This document shows positions 35,445-46,871 of a stretch of 64,000 nucleotides of DNA, piece after piece (the first letter of the stretch is position 1; the number at the start of each line of letters is the position of its first letter). Source of the DNA: Shinisaurus crocodilurus (taxonomy: Eukaryota; Chordata; Lepidosauria; Squamata; Shinisauridae); assembly GCA_021292165.1 (NCBI GenBank), contig CM037879.1:246203797-246267796 (forward strand), given 5' to 3'. The position numbers were made by a program, and so were the translations under genes. Under the pieces are notes generated by a model, which saw only the letters and a program-made list of their open reading frames with translations, was not told the DNA's origin and searched no databases.

Positions 35445-37249
35445 TCTTGTACTAGCTGTATAATCGTACGTCGTGGACACAGGGAGTGAGCGGGAGGAGG
35501 CCAATGGCAGACCGGTTTTGTGGGATCGGTTTCGGCTTCTTCCTTCTGATGAAGTGGACAAGGTGCTTTCATCTGTGAGGCCGACCACCTGCTTGCTTGA
35601 CCCTTGCCCGTCCTGGCTCATCATGAGCTGCAGGGAGAGACTGGGTGAGGGGATCAAGGCGGTGGTGAATGCCTCCCTCGAGGAGGGAGTGATGCCATCA
35701 GCCCTCAAGGAGGCAGTAATAAGACCGCTTCTAAAGAAGCCCTCCTTGGATCCCCAGGATTTAAACAACTTTCGCCCAGTCTCCAATTTACCATTTCTGG
35801 GCAAGGTGATCGAGCGGGTGGTGGGTGCTCAGTTGAAGGCACACTTGGATGAAGCCGATTATTTGGATCCGTGCCAGTCGGGCTTCAGGTCTGGACATGG
35901 GACGGAGACGGCCTTGGTCGCCTTGGTGGATGATATGAGGAGGGCTTTGGATAGGGGCGAATGCTCCTTTCTAGTCCTCCTCGATCTCTCAGCGGCTTTT
36001 GATACCGTTGACCACGGTATCCTCCTGGACCGTCTGGAGGGGTTGGGCTTGGGAGGCACTGTATTGCAGTGGTTCCGGTCCTTCCTCTCTGGAAGGTATC
36101 AGAGGGTAGTTCTCGGGGAGGAGGCTTCGGACCCTCGGCTGCTCACTTGTGGAGTGCCGCAGGGTTCCATCCTCTTCCCGATGTTATTCAACATCTACCT
36201 CAAGCCGCTGGGAGCTATCATCAGGAGGTTTGGGGTGCAGTGTCATCAGTATGCGGATGACACGCAGCTCTACCTCTGTTTTAAGTCCTCACCGAGGTTG
36301 GCCGTTGAGACCCTGTCCAAGTGCCTGGAGTCAGTGGCTGGCTGGATGGGAAGGAACATGCTGAAACTAAACCCCGACAAGACCGAGGTACTTCTGGTGG
36401 GGGACAAGGGAGGGTTAGGGGATGTTGACCTGGTGCTGAATGGGGTACATCTACCCCTGAAGGACCAGGTCCGCAGCTTGGGGGTCATTCTAGACTCCCA
36501 GCTGTCCATGGAGGCTCAGGTGGCAGCTGTGAGCCGGGCGGCGCTGTATCAACTCCATCTGATACGGCAGCTGTGCCCCTACCTTCCTAATCACCTGCTC
36601 CCATCAGTGGTTCATGCCTTGGTCTCCTCTCGCCTAGACTACTGTAATGCGCTCTACGTGGGGTTACCCTTGAAGACGGTCCGGAAGCTTCAGCTGGTAC
36701 AGAACGCAGCAGCTCGCCTGATTAAGGGCAGCCGCCGGCGTGATCACATCACGCCAGTGCTTAATGAGTTGCACTGGCTACCAGTTGCTTGCCGAGCCGA
36801 ATTCAAGGTGTTGGTTTTGACCTTTAAAACCCTACACAGCTCCGGCCCAGCTTATCTCAAGGAGTGCCTCCAGCAACATCAAGTAGGCCGCTCAACAAGG
36901 TCTGCCACGGACGGCCTTCTCCTTATCCCATCAGCCAGAGCAGCCAGGCTGGTGGGGACTAGGAAGAGGGCCTTCTCTGTGGCAACCCCCACATTATGGA
37001 ACTCCCTCCCTAGTGACCTTCGCCATGCCCCCTCCGTGATGAGCTTCCGCCGTGCATTAAAAACATGGCTGTTCAGGCGGGAATATGGGGTGGGTTAGGT
37101 TTTTAATGAGAATTTTTAATATTGTTTTAATTATTATATTTTATTGTGTTGTTTTGTTGTATTTTAATTGTACATCGCCCAGGGTGGCCGGGTGACCGGC
37201 CAGATGGGCGATTGATAAATATAATAAATAAATAAATAAATAAAATAAA
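35445..37249 (+). mobile_element. L2 LINE, 5'-truncated, intact RT reading frame
   Basis: A 1.8 kb copy comprising the reverse transcriptase-bearing ORF and the short 3' UTR. It finishes cagatgggcgattgataaat and (AATA)n. The endonuclease domain and 5' UTR are missing, so the copy could not move by itself. No stop or frameshift in 541 codons implies a young insertion. Possible target duplications (around ttatct at both ends) are too weak to call. A 3' fragment of the same subfamily lies at 47554-47750. Confidence 0.88.
35473..37098 (+). CDS. L2-type reverse transcriptase, C-terminal part of ORF2
   Basis: A 541-residue open frame. Order of blocks: PLLKKPSLDPQDLNNFRPVS (residues near 85-105, RT fingers), LLDLSAAFDTVDH with catalytic D171, GVPQGSILFPMLFNIYL, YADDTQLY at 260-267 with catalytic D262 and D263, LNPDKTEVLLVG, SLGVILDSQLSM (thumb), ARLIKG and DHITPVLNELHWLPV near 420-440, RAFSVATPTLWNSLPSDLR and the C terminus RALKTWLFRREYGVG. 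This matches the L2/CR1 superfamily, which reverse-transcribes its own RNA at a nicked chromosomal site. L2 ORF2 is normally longer, with an N-terminal apurinic endonuclease that is absent here. The first ATG is not a genuine start, as translation would begin upstream in a full copy. Confidence 0.9.
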   Translation: MDTGSEREEANGRPVLWDRFRLLPSDEVDKVLSSVRPTTCLLDPCPSWLIMSCRERLGEGIKAVVNASLEEGVMPSALKEAVIRPLLKKPSLDPQDLNNFRPVSNLPFLGKVIERVVGAQLKAHLDEADYLDPCQSGFRSGHGTETALVALVDDMRRALDRGECSFLVLLDLSAAFDTVDHGILLDRLEGLGLGGTVLQWFRSFLSGRYQRVVLGEEASDPRLLTCGVPQGSILFPMLFNIYLKPLGAIIRRFGVQCHQYADDTQLYLCFKSSPRLAVETLSKCLESVAGWMGRNMLKLNPDKTEVLLVGDKGGLGDVDLVLNGVHLPLKDQVRSLGVILDSQLSMEAQVAAVSRAALYQLHLIRQLCPYLPNHLLPSVVHALVSSRLDYCNALYVGLPLKTVRKLQLVQNAAARLIKGSRRRDHITPVLNELHWLPVACRAEFKVLVLTFKTLHSSGPAYLKECLQQHQVGRSTRSATDGLLLIPSARAARLVGTRKRAFSVATPTLWNSLPSDLRHAPSVMSFRRALKTWLFRREYGVG

Positions 37250-37254
37250 ATCTT

Positions 37255-40240
37255 ATCTCAATTATTGGTGTTGTGTCACACACAACAGCAACAATGTGGC
37301 AACCTGTGTAAGGCAAGCTGCAGAACTGCCTTGCCTGCATGAAAATAGCTGCTTGGATGTAAACCTACTTACTACAGTTTGGTGCAGGGCCTTGCCTTTT
37401 AAAGGTCTCCCCGTTGGCCAAAGCCCTTGCATCAGCGCTCGTATACAGCACAGCAGCCTTTTCTGACTTTGCAAAACTTGTAACAAGCTGGCTGCTATCC
37501 AAATAAATTTAGGGGGGGTGTCTGTTCCAAGTGCCCAAGTAAGCGGATGAGGTGTCCCCTTTCAGTGATGCTGGAACCGCTGAAGCTAATCTTGGGTTTT
37601 GCTCCCATTACACAGCAGAACGTCCAATCAGCTTCATATATAAGCGTTGCAGCCCTATCCTGTGCATGTTTACTCAGGGCCAACCAGTTACGACAGCAGC
37701 CAACCCATGTGTCAGGATCGGGTCAGTACTGTAATGTGTACAACAGGGTGCAGAACCCCTGGCCTGCGGCCTAATCCAGCTTTCCGGGCTCACCAATCCA
37801 GCTCATGGAACCATGGTTTCCTCTGAGATTGGAGATAATAGTGGGGATCCCCCTGTTTACCAATCTCCCCCCCCCATTGAGAGGGGGAGTGGCATGCAGG
37901 GAAATACCTTCTGTTATCTCTGATATGAGACCGGAGATAACAGCAGGGATGCAGGTGGCCAAGTCGCTTCACATGGGGACACCAGGCATATGCAAAGGCA
38001 GGGACTTGTCCGGCCCTGGCAAGAGACTTTGTAGACTCTACAAAATGTGGGTTTTACGGGAGCTTGAAAGTGAATGCTCCCGCTCCTTAAGCCACATTTT
38101 TAAGTTCCTTGACAGCAGAAAAATGATTAAACAAAAGAGAGAGCGAGAGAGAGCACCCTTGTAGGGGGGGGGGCTGTGGGCAGGGAAAGGATTCGACTTC
38201 ACCCCTTATCCACCCAGGCTGTTCTTTAAATATCCACCTCTGCCACTCTCCCTTGCATGACTCAGGTTAGGCTGTGCTATGTCACGTCTAGTAGTTTCAG
38301 CCTTAGATGTAGATCCCATCCAGTTCAATGGGACTTTTATAATAACATGACATTTGAAATTTATTCCTTTTTTTTAAAGTATGAAAATAGTAACAAGAAA
38401 CATGCGGGCAAATTTTCAAATCACCCACCACCCTTCCCGAAAAAACATCTATTGCATGAAAGCTGTCATCTTCTTTTTTTTCCCTTTTCATTTTTTTTTA
38501 ACATTTTATGTTAAATGAGGGATTTTTAAAGGGCTTTGTAGTCTGAAACCATTTTCCATATGAATCTGCCTAATATGTTTGGCACAAGTTTTCTGCAACA
38601 ACATTTGAGATAGCTTCATCATCCTGCAAATTACCAACTATTTACTTCCATTTCTGTTTTGTCAATATAAATCAAGATTCTATGAATATAATTACAGCTA
38701 ATTAATGTTTGTGATTGCATGTTAAAATATTGTTGTATTCATTCCCTACTTCATTTATTTATGCTTTGTATGATGCGTTGGGATTTTGGCTGCGTAGTGA
38801 CTGAAGGATCAAGCACCTGATTCCTATAATAGGTGGAGGGCTCTCAAATCAGTCTCTTTGGAGTTATTTAGCTGGTACCAATTACTCCCTCATGGTAAAC
38901 AATCAAAGTGCTTGTATCTGCAGGCAGTAGATAACCTGGAAATCAAATATATCAGCTGTATACAGATCCATAAAGAGATTGTCCTGTCAGCTAAACAAGA
39001 ATAAAAGATGTGATTGTACATAGAAGCCCCTCTCCCTAGCAGGCTAACATGAGCAGTATTTTGCTATATTGGCAGGAGAGAAAATGCAAGATAAAATACG
39101 AGAAATTTAAGTAAAATTTGAGTTGTTAATTACGCAGAACTCTTTCTACTGTCATCCTATAGATGTCTACTCAGAAGTAAGTCACACTGAATTACTCCCG
39201 GGTAAGTGAGTATATGACTGCAGCTTTAGTTACCTAAACATTGTGGCTACAGAGTTAAATCCTGCCTCAGTTTATGTATCTATTGGACAGTCTTTGTAAT
39301 CTGAAAAAATATGGTAAAGTGGATGAATATCTAACAGACCTAAGCCAAGTTCAGACATTTGGCCCCATGGTAATATCATTCTTGTGGCATGGTCCAGGCT
39401 TGGAGCTGGGTCTTAAGAATGTATACACCCAGCACCATGTATGAGCAGAGAAATCATGTATATACATATATGCAGAACTCACTGCACGATCTTTCCACCC
39501 CTTTGGAGAGGTGAAGGATCAATCATGTTGGGTGACCTAAACAAATATTTGTATGCCAATTGCTCAGCTCACAAACTGTAATTTGTGTAGTACCGGGCAC
39601 ATCTGAGGTCCCATAGACCTCCTATTGCATGGATAAATAATTTATTGTTGGCTTTATTTCCCATTCTGTAAAATGGGAGGAATCATTTTGTTGTAAGGGC
39701 ATGTGCAATGAAGTGCTATATAAAGATAAGAAATACTAGTAGTAACAAAACGTTCTGTCATTCCATCAGACATTAGTCCAATAAAATCTATTCTCTTAAC
39801 ATTTTTTGCACCTCTTAATAGCATATCAGTGTAATATAATTGGAAAACGATGCTTTTGGGGGATGCTTTTACTTTTTCCTCCTTGACACAATGCACATTT
39901 TAAAATTTCATGCTAAAAATCTGTCATATTTTGGTATCCTCCTCAGGAAATCTGGAACAGTGTTTTGATGATGCTACCAGCTGGAATAATTTTGCCTTTG
40001 CTACAACTATTGAAATTATAGTTTCTGATGAATTATTTATTTGCAAGGATTATGTTTGAGTGGACACCATAGGAGGTAACTGCAAATGAGCGTAGGCAAC
40101 CAAACAATAAATGTAATCTTATTTACCTCCTAGTATCACGGCAAACGAATGGTTTTTTATGGTCTTTTACCAGCCTTCTGTTAGCATGATGTGTATATAT
40201 AATTATTTTTAATTGAATGCCTTATTGCTGATGCCAAAAA
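37255..40240. other. Repeat-poor stretch with possible conserved non-coding DNA
   Basis: Apart from a TCCTA-type MITE near 39150-39228, and an inverted pair around atgtgggttttacgggagc at 38046-38100, no repeat can be named. The stretch 38690-39075 is free of repeats and simple sequence, and contains taattaatg and similar motifs. It has the look of a vertebrate conserved non-coding element; this is only an impression. Confidence 0.35.
39150..39228. mobile_element. TCCTA-type MITE fragment
   Basis: catcctatagatgtctactc agaagtaagtc then gaattactcccgggtaagtg; the same pattern as at 51404-51497 in inverted orientation. Confidence 0.5.
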
Positions 40241-40245
40241 TATAC

Positions 40246-40365
40246 GGTTGGATCCAGACTTAGTCATACTTAGAGTAGACCTATTGAAATCAATACAACT
40301 TAAGTTAGTATTAAGTCCCACTGATTTCAATGGGTCAACTCTAAATATGACTAAGTCCAACCCAA
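40246..40365. mobile_element. Palindromic MITE with ggttggatccagac ends
   Basis: The left half ggttggatccagacttagtc with atacttagagtagac is mirrored by the right half (complement: ttgggttggacttagtcata then tttagagttgac). Arms are about 48 bp each. No clear target duplication. Confidence 0.65.
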
Positions 40366-40415
40366 TCAGACAAAACATCTGCTGTTTTTAATTAATTTAG
40401 GATTTTAATTAATTT

Positions 40416-40487
40416 AGGCTTCAATCCTATACCCGCTTACCTGGGACTAAGACCTACTAAACTTTTCAGTAAACATGTATAGGATTG
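40416..40487. mobile_element. TCCTA-type MITE fragment
   Basis: ggcttcaatcctatacccgc then cttacctgggactaagacct and acatgtataggattg; short copy with both terminal halves. Confidence 0.6.
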
Positions 40488-40610
40488 TTGTTAAATGTGG
40501 TGGCCCACATACATATCTTAGATCCTCATGCTCAGCCACTGAGATCAGTGTTCTCAGCATTGATAACACAGGTTACCTATTTGGGATGGAGACGGGAAGC
40601 AGAGCCTTGT

Positions 40611-40887
40611 TAGGGATGAATCTGTTAATTGACGAATCTGTCCATTTCAGTTTCTCTCACTTTCTCATTTTCCCAGTCTTACATTTGGTTCATCCCAAAC
40701 TTTGAGAATTTTTTAAAAAAGTTTTCTTTCAAAGTTTGCATGAACATCCGTATGCATTTTTGTTCCCATTTCTCTATACAATTTTGCAAATTCCAAGGGA
40801 TAACTAAGTTTGTATCTTGGTTTGAAACTGTGAAATTAGGTAAAATGCATCAAAATGCAAACCAAACAAATTTCTTCCCCATCCATA
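40611..40887. mobile_element. AT-rich element with TAGGGATG / CATCCATA ends
   Basis: Begins tagggatgaatctgttaatt and ends cttccccatccata, so the outermost 8 bp are inverted (one mismatch). The flanks agccttgt and agcctgga agree at six of eight bases if the right end is taken at 40886. The interior is AT-rich with words like tatgcatttttgttcc repeated loosely. Confidence 0.45.
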
Positions 40888-41020
40888 GCCTGGATGCACC
40901 CTGATCTGTCTTTTTGACACTGCACATTCAATCATGATTGAACAGGGGATTGAACATATTTCATCCATGACTGAACTATGAATGGAGCCCTGGGATGCAC
41001 AAGATACAATCTAGAAAGAA

Positions 41021-41273
41021 ATTTATTTATTTATTTATTTATTTATTATATTTATACCCTGCCTTTTTTCCTGCAAGGAACCCAATGCGGCTTACATAAT
41101 CCTCCTCCTCCTCCTCCCCATTTTATCCTCACAACAACCCTGTGAGGTAGGTTAGGCTGAGGGACCGTGACTGGCCCAAAGTCACTCAGGGAGCTTCGTG
41201 GCCGAGTGGGGACTAGAACCTGGATCTCCCGAGTCCCAGTCCAACACTCTAACCACTATGCCACGCTGGCTCT
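41021..41273 (-). mobile_element. tRNA-derived SINE with L2-type end
   Basis: Complete minus-strand copy: tail (TTTA)n and ttataccctgccttttttcc at the left, body with ctcacaacaaccctgtgagg, B box (complement of ggggactagaacctgg) and A-box region (complement of aaccactatgccacgctgg) at the right. A CTC repeat at 41101-41115 expands the body. Confidence 0.85.
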
Positions 41274-42114
41274 AGTCCTTTCTGAATTGAAGTGTACACA
41301 TTTAAACCTGTTGATGACAGCTATGGAGCAGAACATATATTCTGCAAATTCAGCCTTAATTTAAGAGAAAAAACACCTAAGATCTTAAAGGCAGAAAGTA
41401 CCAGCAAAACAAAAACAAAACAAACCCCAAACCCCATATGGGATGGTTGTAACTCTTTTGCATATATATTAGATACACATAAGTAACATTTGATGTCTCA
41501 CTGACATGGATGTAGTTCCATGATGGAAGAGAAGGAGAGGGAAAGGGTGAGGAAGCGTCCAGATACCCAGAAGAGTGTTTAGAATTCTTTTAGAACAGAG
41601 TTGGGGGCCAAAGATTCAAGTTGGTTGTGCCGAGAAAGGCCCCTGAAGCAAGTTCTCTATGTGAAATGTGTTGGACTCATTAAGCATACTTCTGTGGTCC
41701 ATGGAGCTTCCTTTTTCCCTTTCCCTGCAATTGATGCCTTCCCATCTTTTTCTGTCTATGATGGGAGAAAGTTGGGATATAAATGTGACACATGTAATAC
41801 ATAAATCTATAAATGTGTCTTTCCATCTTGACTGATCTTTTAGCATAGACATCAGTACCCAGGGACCTGGGCCAAATCCAGTCATTTGAAGAATTCAAGC
41901 TGGTTCCACAGTTGCCAACCCAGAGGCAAAGGGTTGTAGGGAGAAAGTGGAAGTTGAAATTGTTAGCATGTTGGTGGTCCACACTGTTGAATGTGTGTGT
42001 GTGGGTAGGCCTGTAACCAGATCCATCCCCTCCTCAAAGTGGCCCTCTCTTAAAACTAGTTGCTGATCAGTGCTTACAGTTTTATCCAATGTTGTCATTC
42101 TGCTAATGAAATCA

Positions 42115-42245
42115 ACACCGATGTTAGGGCAAATGCACCCACCCACCCACCCCAGATCTGCTCTGGAGCTTTGGGAGACCTCCTGGAGCATATTCAAGGG
42201 GACTGCAGGGGGAAGGAGGTGAAGTTCTCTTGCATAACATTCCAT
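42115..42245. repeat. Second copy of the cagatctgctct repeat
   Basis: ccccagatctgctctggagc, cctcctggagca, ggggactgcagggggaagga and ttgcataacattccatttag correspond in order to 20690-20870. Confidence 0.45.
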
Positions 42246-42295
42246 TTAGCCGTAGTTTTTGAAGATTTCATTCTACAATCATGTGGAATAGAATG

Positions 42296-42298
<3 letters not shown>

Positions 42299-42378
<80 letters not shown>
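42299..42378. repeat. Compound (GT)n(AT)n(AG)n microsatellite
   Basis: GT units to 42327, AT units to 42353 and GA units to 42378, with sharp junctions. ORFs over it are artefacts. Confidence 0.95.
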
Positions 42379-43508
42379 TGAAAAACAACAACACCATGAA
42401 TGCTTGTTGCTGTACCACTGCATAGCTGAGAGGGATCAGATCCTCAGAGTTACCCAGAAAATATTATTACTGATATATTGGTAGGCTATATTATGATGGT
42501 GAATTTTAATATGTGTGGTGAATTCCAAATGCATGATAATATAATATAATATTATATATATATTATATATATAATAATGACAATCTTTTGGCCCTTTCCT
42601 TTCTTTACTGAACAGTTTATTAAGCCAGATCTAAGGAGGAGAATACAACATCATTAAACAATATTTCCCCCCCTGAAATTTGCCATTTCATTTCAAAGGA
42701 AAAAAATGTGTGCATTCAGGACACTTCCATGTTCCATGAAAATAGCTCTTTAGTACATAAGTGGCTATTTTTCCTTCCAGGCTGACTTCCTGTGGGTTTG
42801 CCTGTAGAATAGCAGGTGTACCAATCCAAAATGTCTTTGCAAGTGGCTCAGCAGGGTCGCTCTGCCGCACATCCACAGGAGACAGCTCATCTGTTTAATC
42901 CTTATGTTTTAGTCAACCTTCCTTATTATGTGTGCACGGCTCTGTCGCTCAGCTGGATTTTGACTCTCCAAATGAATTGATGGAGCTCTTTGATCTTTGC
43001 TGTGTATTGCATCTGTTTCATCTTTCATCTTAATGCTCTTCCCAACTCCAGCTTTATTTTTCCACATGAATTCATCAGTTTTACTTTGTTCTGCCTTTTC
43101 TGGGCATTCCCTTTTTATGTGCATTGAACTTTATGGCATAATTTGAATATAACAATAACTGTTTGGTATGCATGTAATTTAAAAATACACAAGATGACCA
43201 AGAAATTTATGTTTATTTAGGAGGAACATTTAACATGCGCCAAATCTTTAAATGAGACGTGGGAAACCATCTATAAAAATATACAAATGATTACACACAT
43301 TTCATCTCGTCATTATCAACTATTACACTGAAGAACTGGAAAATGTTATTTCATTTGTCTCTGGAAAAGAAAACCACAGGGTGAAAAAGTCTCTTAAATT
43401 TACTCAGTTGCCATGTGCATTGTTGTGATATCCATTAAAGTATCCAAAGATGTTAGCCTCATATATATATGAGGGCTCTTCAGTTTATTCAGAAAACGGG
43501 CCCATTAG

Positions 43509-43656
43509 AGTGGCCTTCCCTAACCTGGTGTCCTACCAGATGTATTGGATTACAACTCCCATCATCCCCAGCCAGCATGTACATTGGCCATGGTGCTGTG
43601 GATGGCGGGAATTGTAGTCCAACACATCTGGAGGGCACTGGGATGGAGAAGGCTGC
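43509..43656. mobile_element. hAT-type palindromic MITE (ccagatg ... tacaactccc family)
   Basis: Left arm agtggccttccctaacctgg then ccagatgtattggattacaa ctccc; right arm complement gcagccttctccatcccagt then ccagatgtgttggactacaa. The same family as the host MITE at 6746 and the copy beginning at the window end. No exact 8 bp duplication remains. Confidence 0.75.
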
Positions 43657-43659
43657 AAT

Positions 43660-44278
43660 AGCGTTAGGGAGTGTCCTATTCTGTGGTTACCTGAGGCTCA
43701 CAGGGGAAGCTAATGTCATCTGACAGGGTCAGCTCTGAGCAAGGAGATCCAGTCTATGTAGAACAGTCAGGTCAAGGCAGGTGAGGATGTGGCAGGTAGA
43801 TAGAGTCTGGTTAAGGTAAATGCATCAGGCACAGCAAGCTAGGTAACACCAGAAGCCCTCTTGTGTAAAGGGCAGCAGAAACAGGATCAGCATGGGTAGC
43901 TCAGAGTGAAATCTGTTGGCTGGAGCTCTCTCCTACTAGAAACATAGAAGGATGTTGTTGCAGCAGCAAGTTAGAGGCAGCTGGAGCAGCCACGAACTGC
44001 AGTGTGTGGTTAGCTCCACCACCTCTGGAGGAGCTGGCAGGACTATTAAAGGGCCTTGTCTGATTCTGTAGTCTCAGACTTCTGCAAGGCTACAGAAGGA
44101 GACTCTGCTGGAGATTCCTCCTCTGACTCAGAGGGTGATGGCAAGGCTGGCCAATGGGCCCTGAATAGGGGACTGACTGCACTTCCCCTGGAAGAGAAGT
44201 CTGATCCTCACCTTCATCAGAGTGTTCTTCTGTACCCCCAAAGGCCATGGGCTGGGAGATATGACAGGAAGGATCCCT
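43660..44278. other. Unrecognised; acidic serine-rich ORF noted
   Basis: At 44056-44289 a short ORF contains SAGDSSSDSEGDGKAGQW. Such runs occur in ORFs of some reptile transposable elements, but I cannot identify it. Confidence 0.3.
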
Positions 44279-44281
44279 GCA

Positions 44282-44474
44282 GGCCATAGCTCAGTGATAG
44301 AGCACACGCTTTGTATGCAGAAGCTCCGAGTCCCAGCTTCAATCCCTGGTATCTCCAGGTAGGTCTGAAAAACCCCTGCCTGAAAACCTGGAGAGCTGCT
44401 ACCAGTCAGTGTCGACAATACTGGGCTAGATGGACCAATGGTCTGGCTCAGCATGACACAGCTTCCTATGTTCC
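44282..44474 (+). mobile_element. tRNA-Ala-like SINE with LINE-like end
   Basis: The head resembles a tRNA: A box tagctcagtgatagagca, the anticodon-arm sequence ctttgtatgcagaag as in tRNA-Ala, and B box around agcttcaatccctgg. The body gives tctccaggtaggtctgaaaa. The 3' end ctgggctagatggaccaatg gtctgg ... cttcctatgttc is shared with the LINE-derived repeat at 49788-49892. About 190 bp, no poly(A). Confidence 0.8.
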
Positions 44475-44695
44475 CATCCGAAGTGATTCAGATTATAAGT
44501 TTTCTATTGGATTTTGGGGCTTGAAGTAGTGTTTTGTTCAACTTGAAATTTTGCTGTCCAACACTAGTGGTACAACTGATTCAATAAAGTGTTTTGTCTA
44601 AAGGTCCACTATCACTTTTCTTCTGGTTTGGGTTTGTGTAATTGGGATGTACTATAATTGTATGTTTTTTTCTGGCAGAGTGCTATGATGACTGA

Positions 44696-44793
44696 TGCTG
44701 TGATCTGATCCTATACACACTTCCCTGGAGGGAAGTCTTTGTGCAATCAATAGGGCTCTCTTTTGAGTAGACATGGATAGGATTATACTGTGA
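44696..44793. mobile_element. TCCTA-type MITE
   Basis: gatcctatacacacttccct at the left and gtagacatggataggattat actg at the right. Confidence 0.6.
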
Positions 44794-44840
44794 GGTTGTA
44801 ATCTGTTCCAAAGATGATGGAGATTAGAATGGTTCTCAAA

Positions 44841-45027
44841 GCCAGTGTGGCGTAGTGGTTAGGGTGTTGGACTGGGACTTGGGAGATCCGGGTTCTAGTC
44901 CCCGCTCGGCCACGAAACTCACTGGGTGACTTTGGGTCAGTCACTGACTCTCAGCCTAACCTACCTCACAGGGTTGTTGTGCAGGAAAAAAGGCGGGGTA
45001 TAAATATAATAAATAAATAAATAAATG
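44841..45027 (+). mobile_element. tRNA-derived SINE with L2-type end, internal deletion
   Basis: The head gccagtgtggcgtagtggtt and B box ggttctagtcccc are intact. Compared with 51810-52041, about 45 bp are missing between cagggttgttgtg and caggaaaaaaggcggggtat, just upstream of the tail. It ends in taaatataataaataaataa. Confidence 0.85.
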
Positions 45028-45029
45028 TA

Positions 45030-46870
45030 CATTAATGTTGTGGAATCCATTTTTTTAAAAATTGACATAATACTATGATTCTGCAGATGTCCAGTACGGA
45101 ATGCATTTTGGGGTGGGGGGTGGGGAGTGCTTTTACAAATAGTTAACTCTCAGTCTCAACTTGCTGTTGTGATCAACTTTGTCATGGTGTTGTTTTGTTC
45201 TTAAAGAGACTTATCACAAGATCTGATGTCTTCTGAAGAAAAGAAAAAAGCCACAATGTGCTTAGTGTCAGAAATCAGCCATTTTTATTAAGTAGTTTTC
45301 ATCTAGGTTCTTCAATTGTGTGACCTCTTGCTAGGTCCTCCTTAACACACATAAGTCACCAATTCTATTAAGGAAAATAACTTGCAGAGCATTCCTAAAT
45401 GGTGTGTGTGTGTGTTGGGGGGGGGGTAGCGGTGTGAAGTAGCAGATTCCTCGACACTTCCAACGCCTTCCTGACTTCTGCTGGCCCGGATGGAGCATGG
45501 GGAGACAAGCTCACATTTTTTGCCCTTCATTGGTGATTTGTTTTTCATTTTTAATTCCACCTCTGTGATTTTTTGATTTTTTAAAAAAATCCCTCCTTGT
45601 TTCAACAGAAGGAAAAATGCCCGTGCCAGCCTGAGGCTAGTGTAAGCAAGGGGCCCAAAACTGGGGCCCCATGGGGGAACAGAGAGCCTATGGGTCCAGT
45701 GGAATGCCCCATTTAGGGGCCTAATGATACCTGGTGTGGGTGTAACCGGGTCCTCCAGGATGGCTCCCCACTGTTGCAGCTCCAACCCATTTCATCCCTC
45801 CACCCCACCCTAGCCCCTTTTGATAGCCGCCTGAGTGGGTTAGGATTGTTGCTCTGCCAGATACATCCATTAAGAAGTTGCTCAGCGCAACCCAGAATAG
45901 TGCCAGGAGCCTTTACATCAATGCCAGCTGTGGCTGGTGTTTCCTGATGGAACTGGTGCTGCATATGGATTAGGCAACCAATGCAAGGATTGCATCAGCA
46001 TATGCTTCTGTTCTTAAGTCAAGCTCCCACCCAGTGCAATCTTTGAAACACCTGAGACAGAATTCTCTGAACAAAGACTGACGTAAGAGGAGAACAAAAA
46101 AAAAAGGTCAGCCAAGGGGAAGACAGTAGTCTCATTCTCCCTCTAACATGTTACCTTTCCCTTAAAATAAAGAGTGTACTGGGAGTTACCAGAGCTCTGA
46201 ACTGTAATAAATTTCTCATAAGTGCACTAGTTTTTTTTCCTCTTTGTAATGCTAGTTGGAGTTTTGACAGTAGGTTGGGCTACAGCACACTTTAGTGGAG
46301 CAAGAAGTAAGAATCTCTGGAATACTTCATAATTAAGCCACGAAGAATGCGTGTTTGCCATTATCTGTAGATGGGTAGGGAGTCTCAGTCAATTCCAGCT
46401 CATGGAAGTTGTGCAAAACTCCCATGGAATTTCACATGAAATTCAATGATTTTGGATCAGGTTAGTGAGATTTCTCAGGATATGTGTGTGTGTGTCTGCT
46501 TTCACCACACCTATGTTGCTACAAAGTTTTGCGTAAAATTACATTGAAGTTGAATTTGGAGGTTCCTGTCGAGCCAAAACATCTGAGAAATTTCCAGAGA
46601 GAAGAGAAGGGTATTATTGACCTGCAACATTTCTTAGAGGAAGGTGAGGTTCACACATCCCAAGTAGCCATATGCCATGATGTGCCCCTTAGAAAGAGTT
46701 CCTGGGAAACAAAATAAATAAAAGTGCTCCTAGGAAAGTCTGATATTTTGTGTATGCCTCATTTCGAATTTGGACTTGCTGTGTTATTATAAGAAAAAAT
46801 AATAATAATTGGGTGATAGATTAAACCATCATGGTAAATTATTACTATCTAAAATACTCAAGGCTAATCA
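45030..46870. other. No recognised feature
   Basis: Mixed sequence with short G-runs (45108-45123, 45418-45427). The 147-codon minus ORF at 45342-45785 does not look like a known protein. Confidence 0.3.
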
Positions 46871-46871
46871 A

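Larger units (their letters stand above)
41280..43505. other. No recognised gene; repeat and microsatellite inside
   Basis: Contains the second copy of the cagatctgctct repeat (42115-42245) and a compound microsatellite. A (TA)-rich tract lies at 42537-42575. I see no exon. Confidence 0.35.

Noticed and set aside
42060..42425. 121-codon ORF across the compound microsatellite
   Set aside because: It translates GT/AT/AG repeats into C-V, Y-I and R-E runs; not a gene.
44282..44355. A genuine tRNA-Ala gene
   Set aside because: The cloverleaf is imperfect (acceptor stem does not pair), no T-run terminator follows, and the tRNA part continues into a SINE body.
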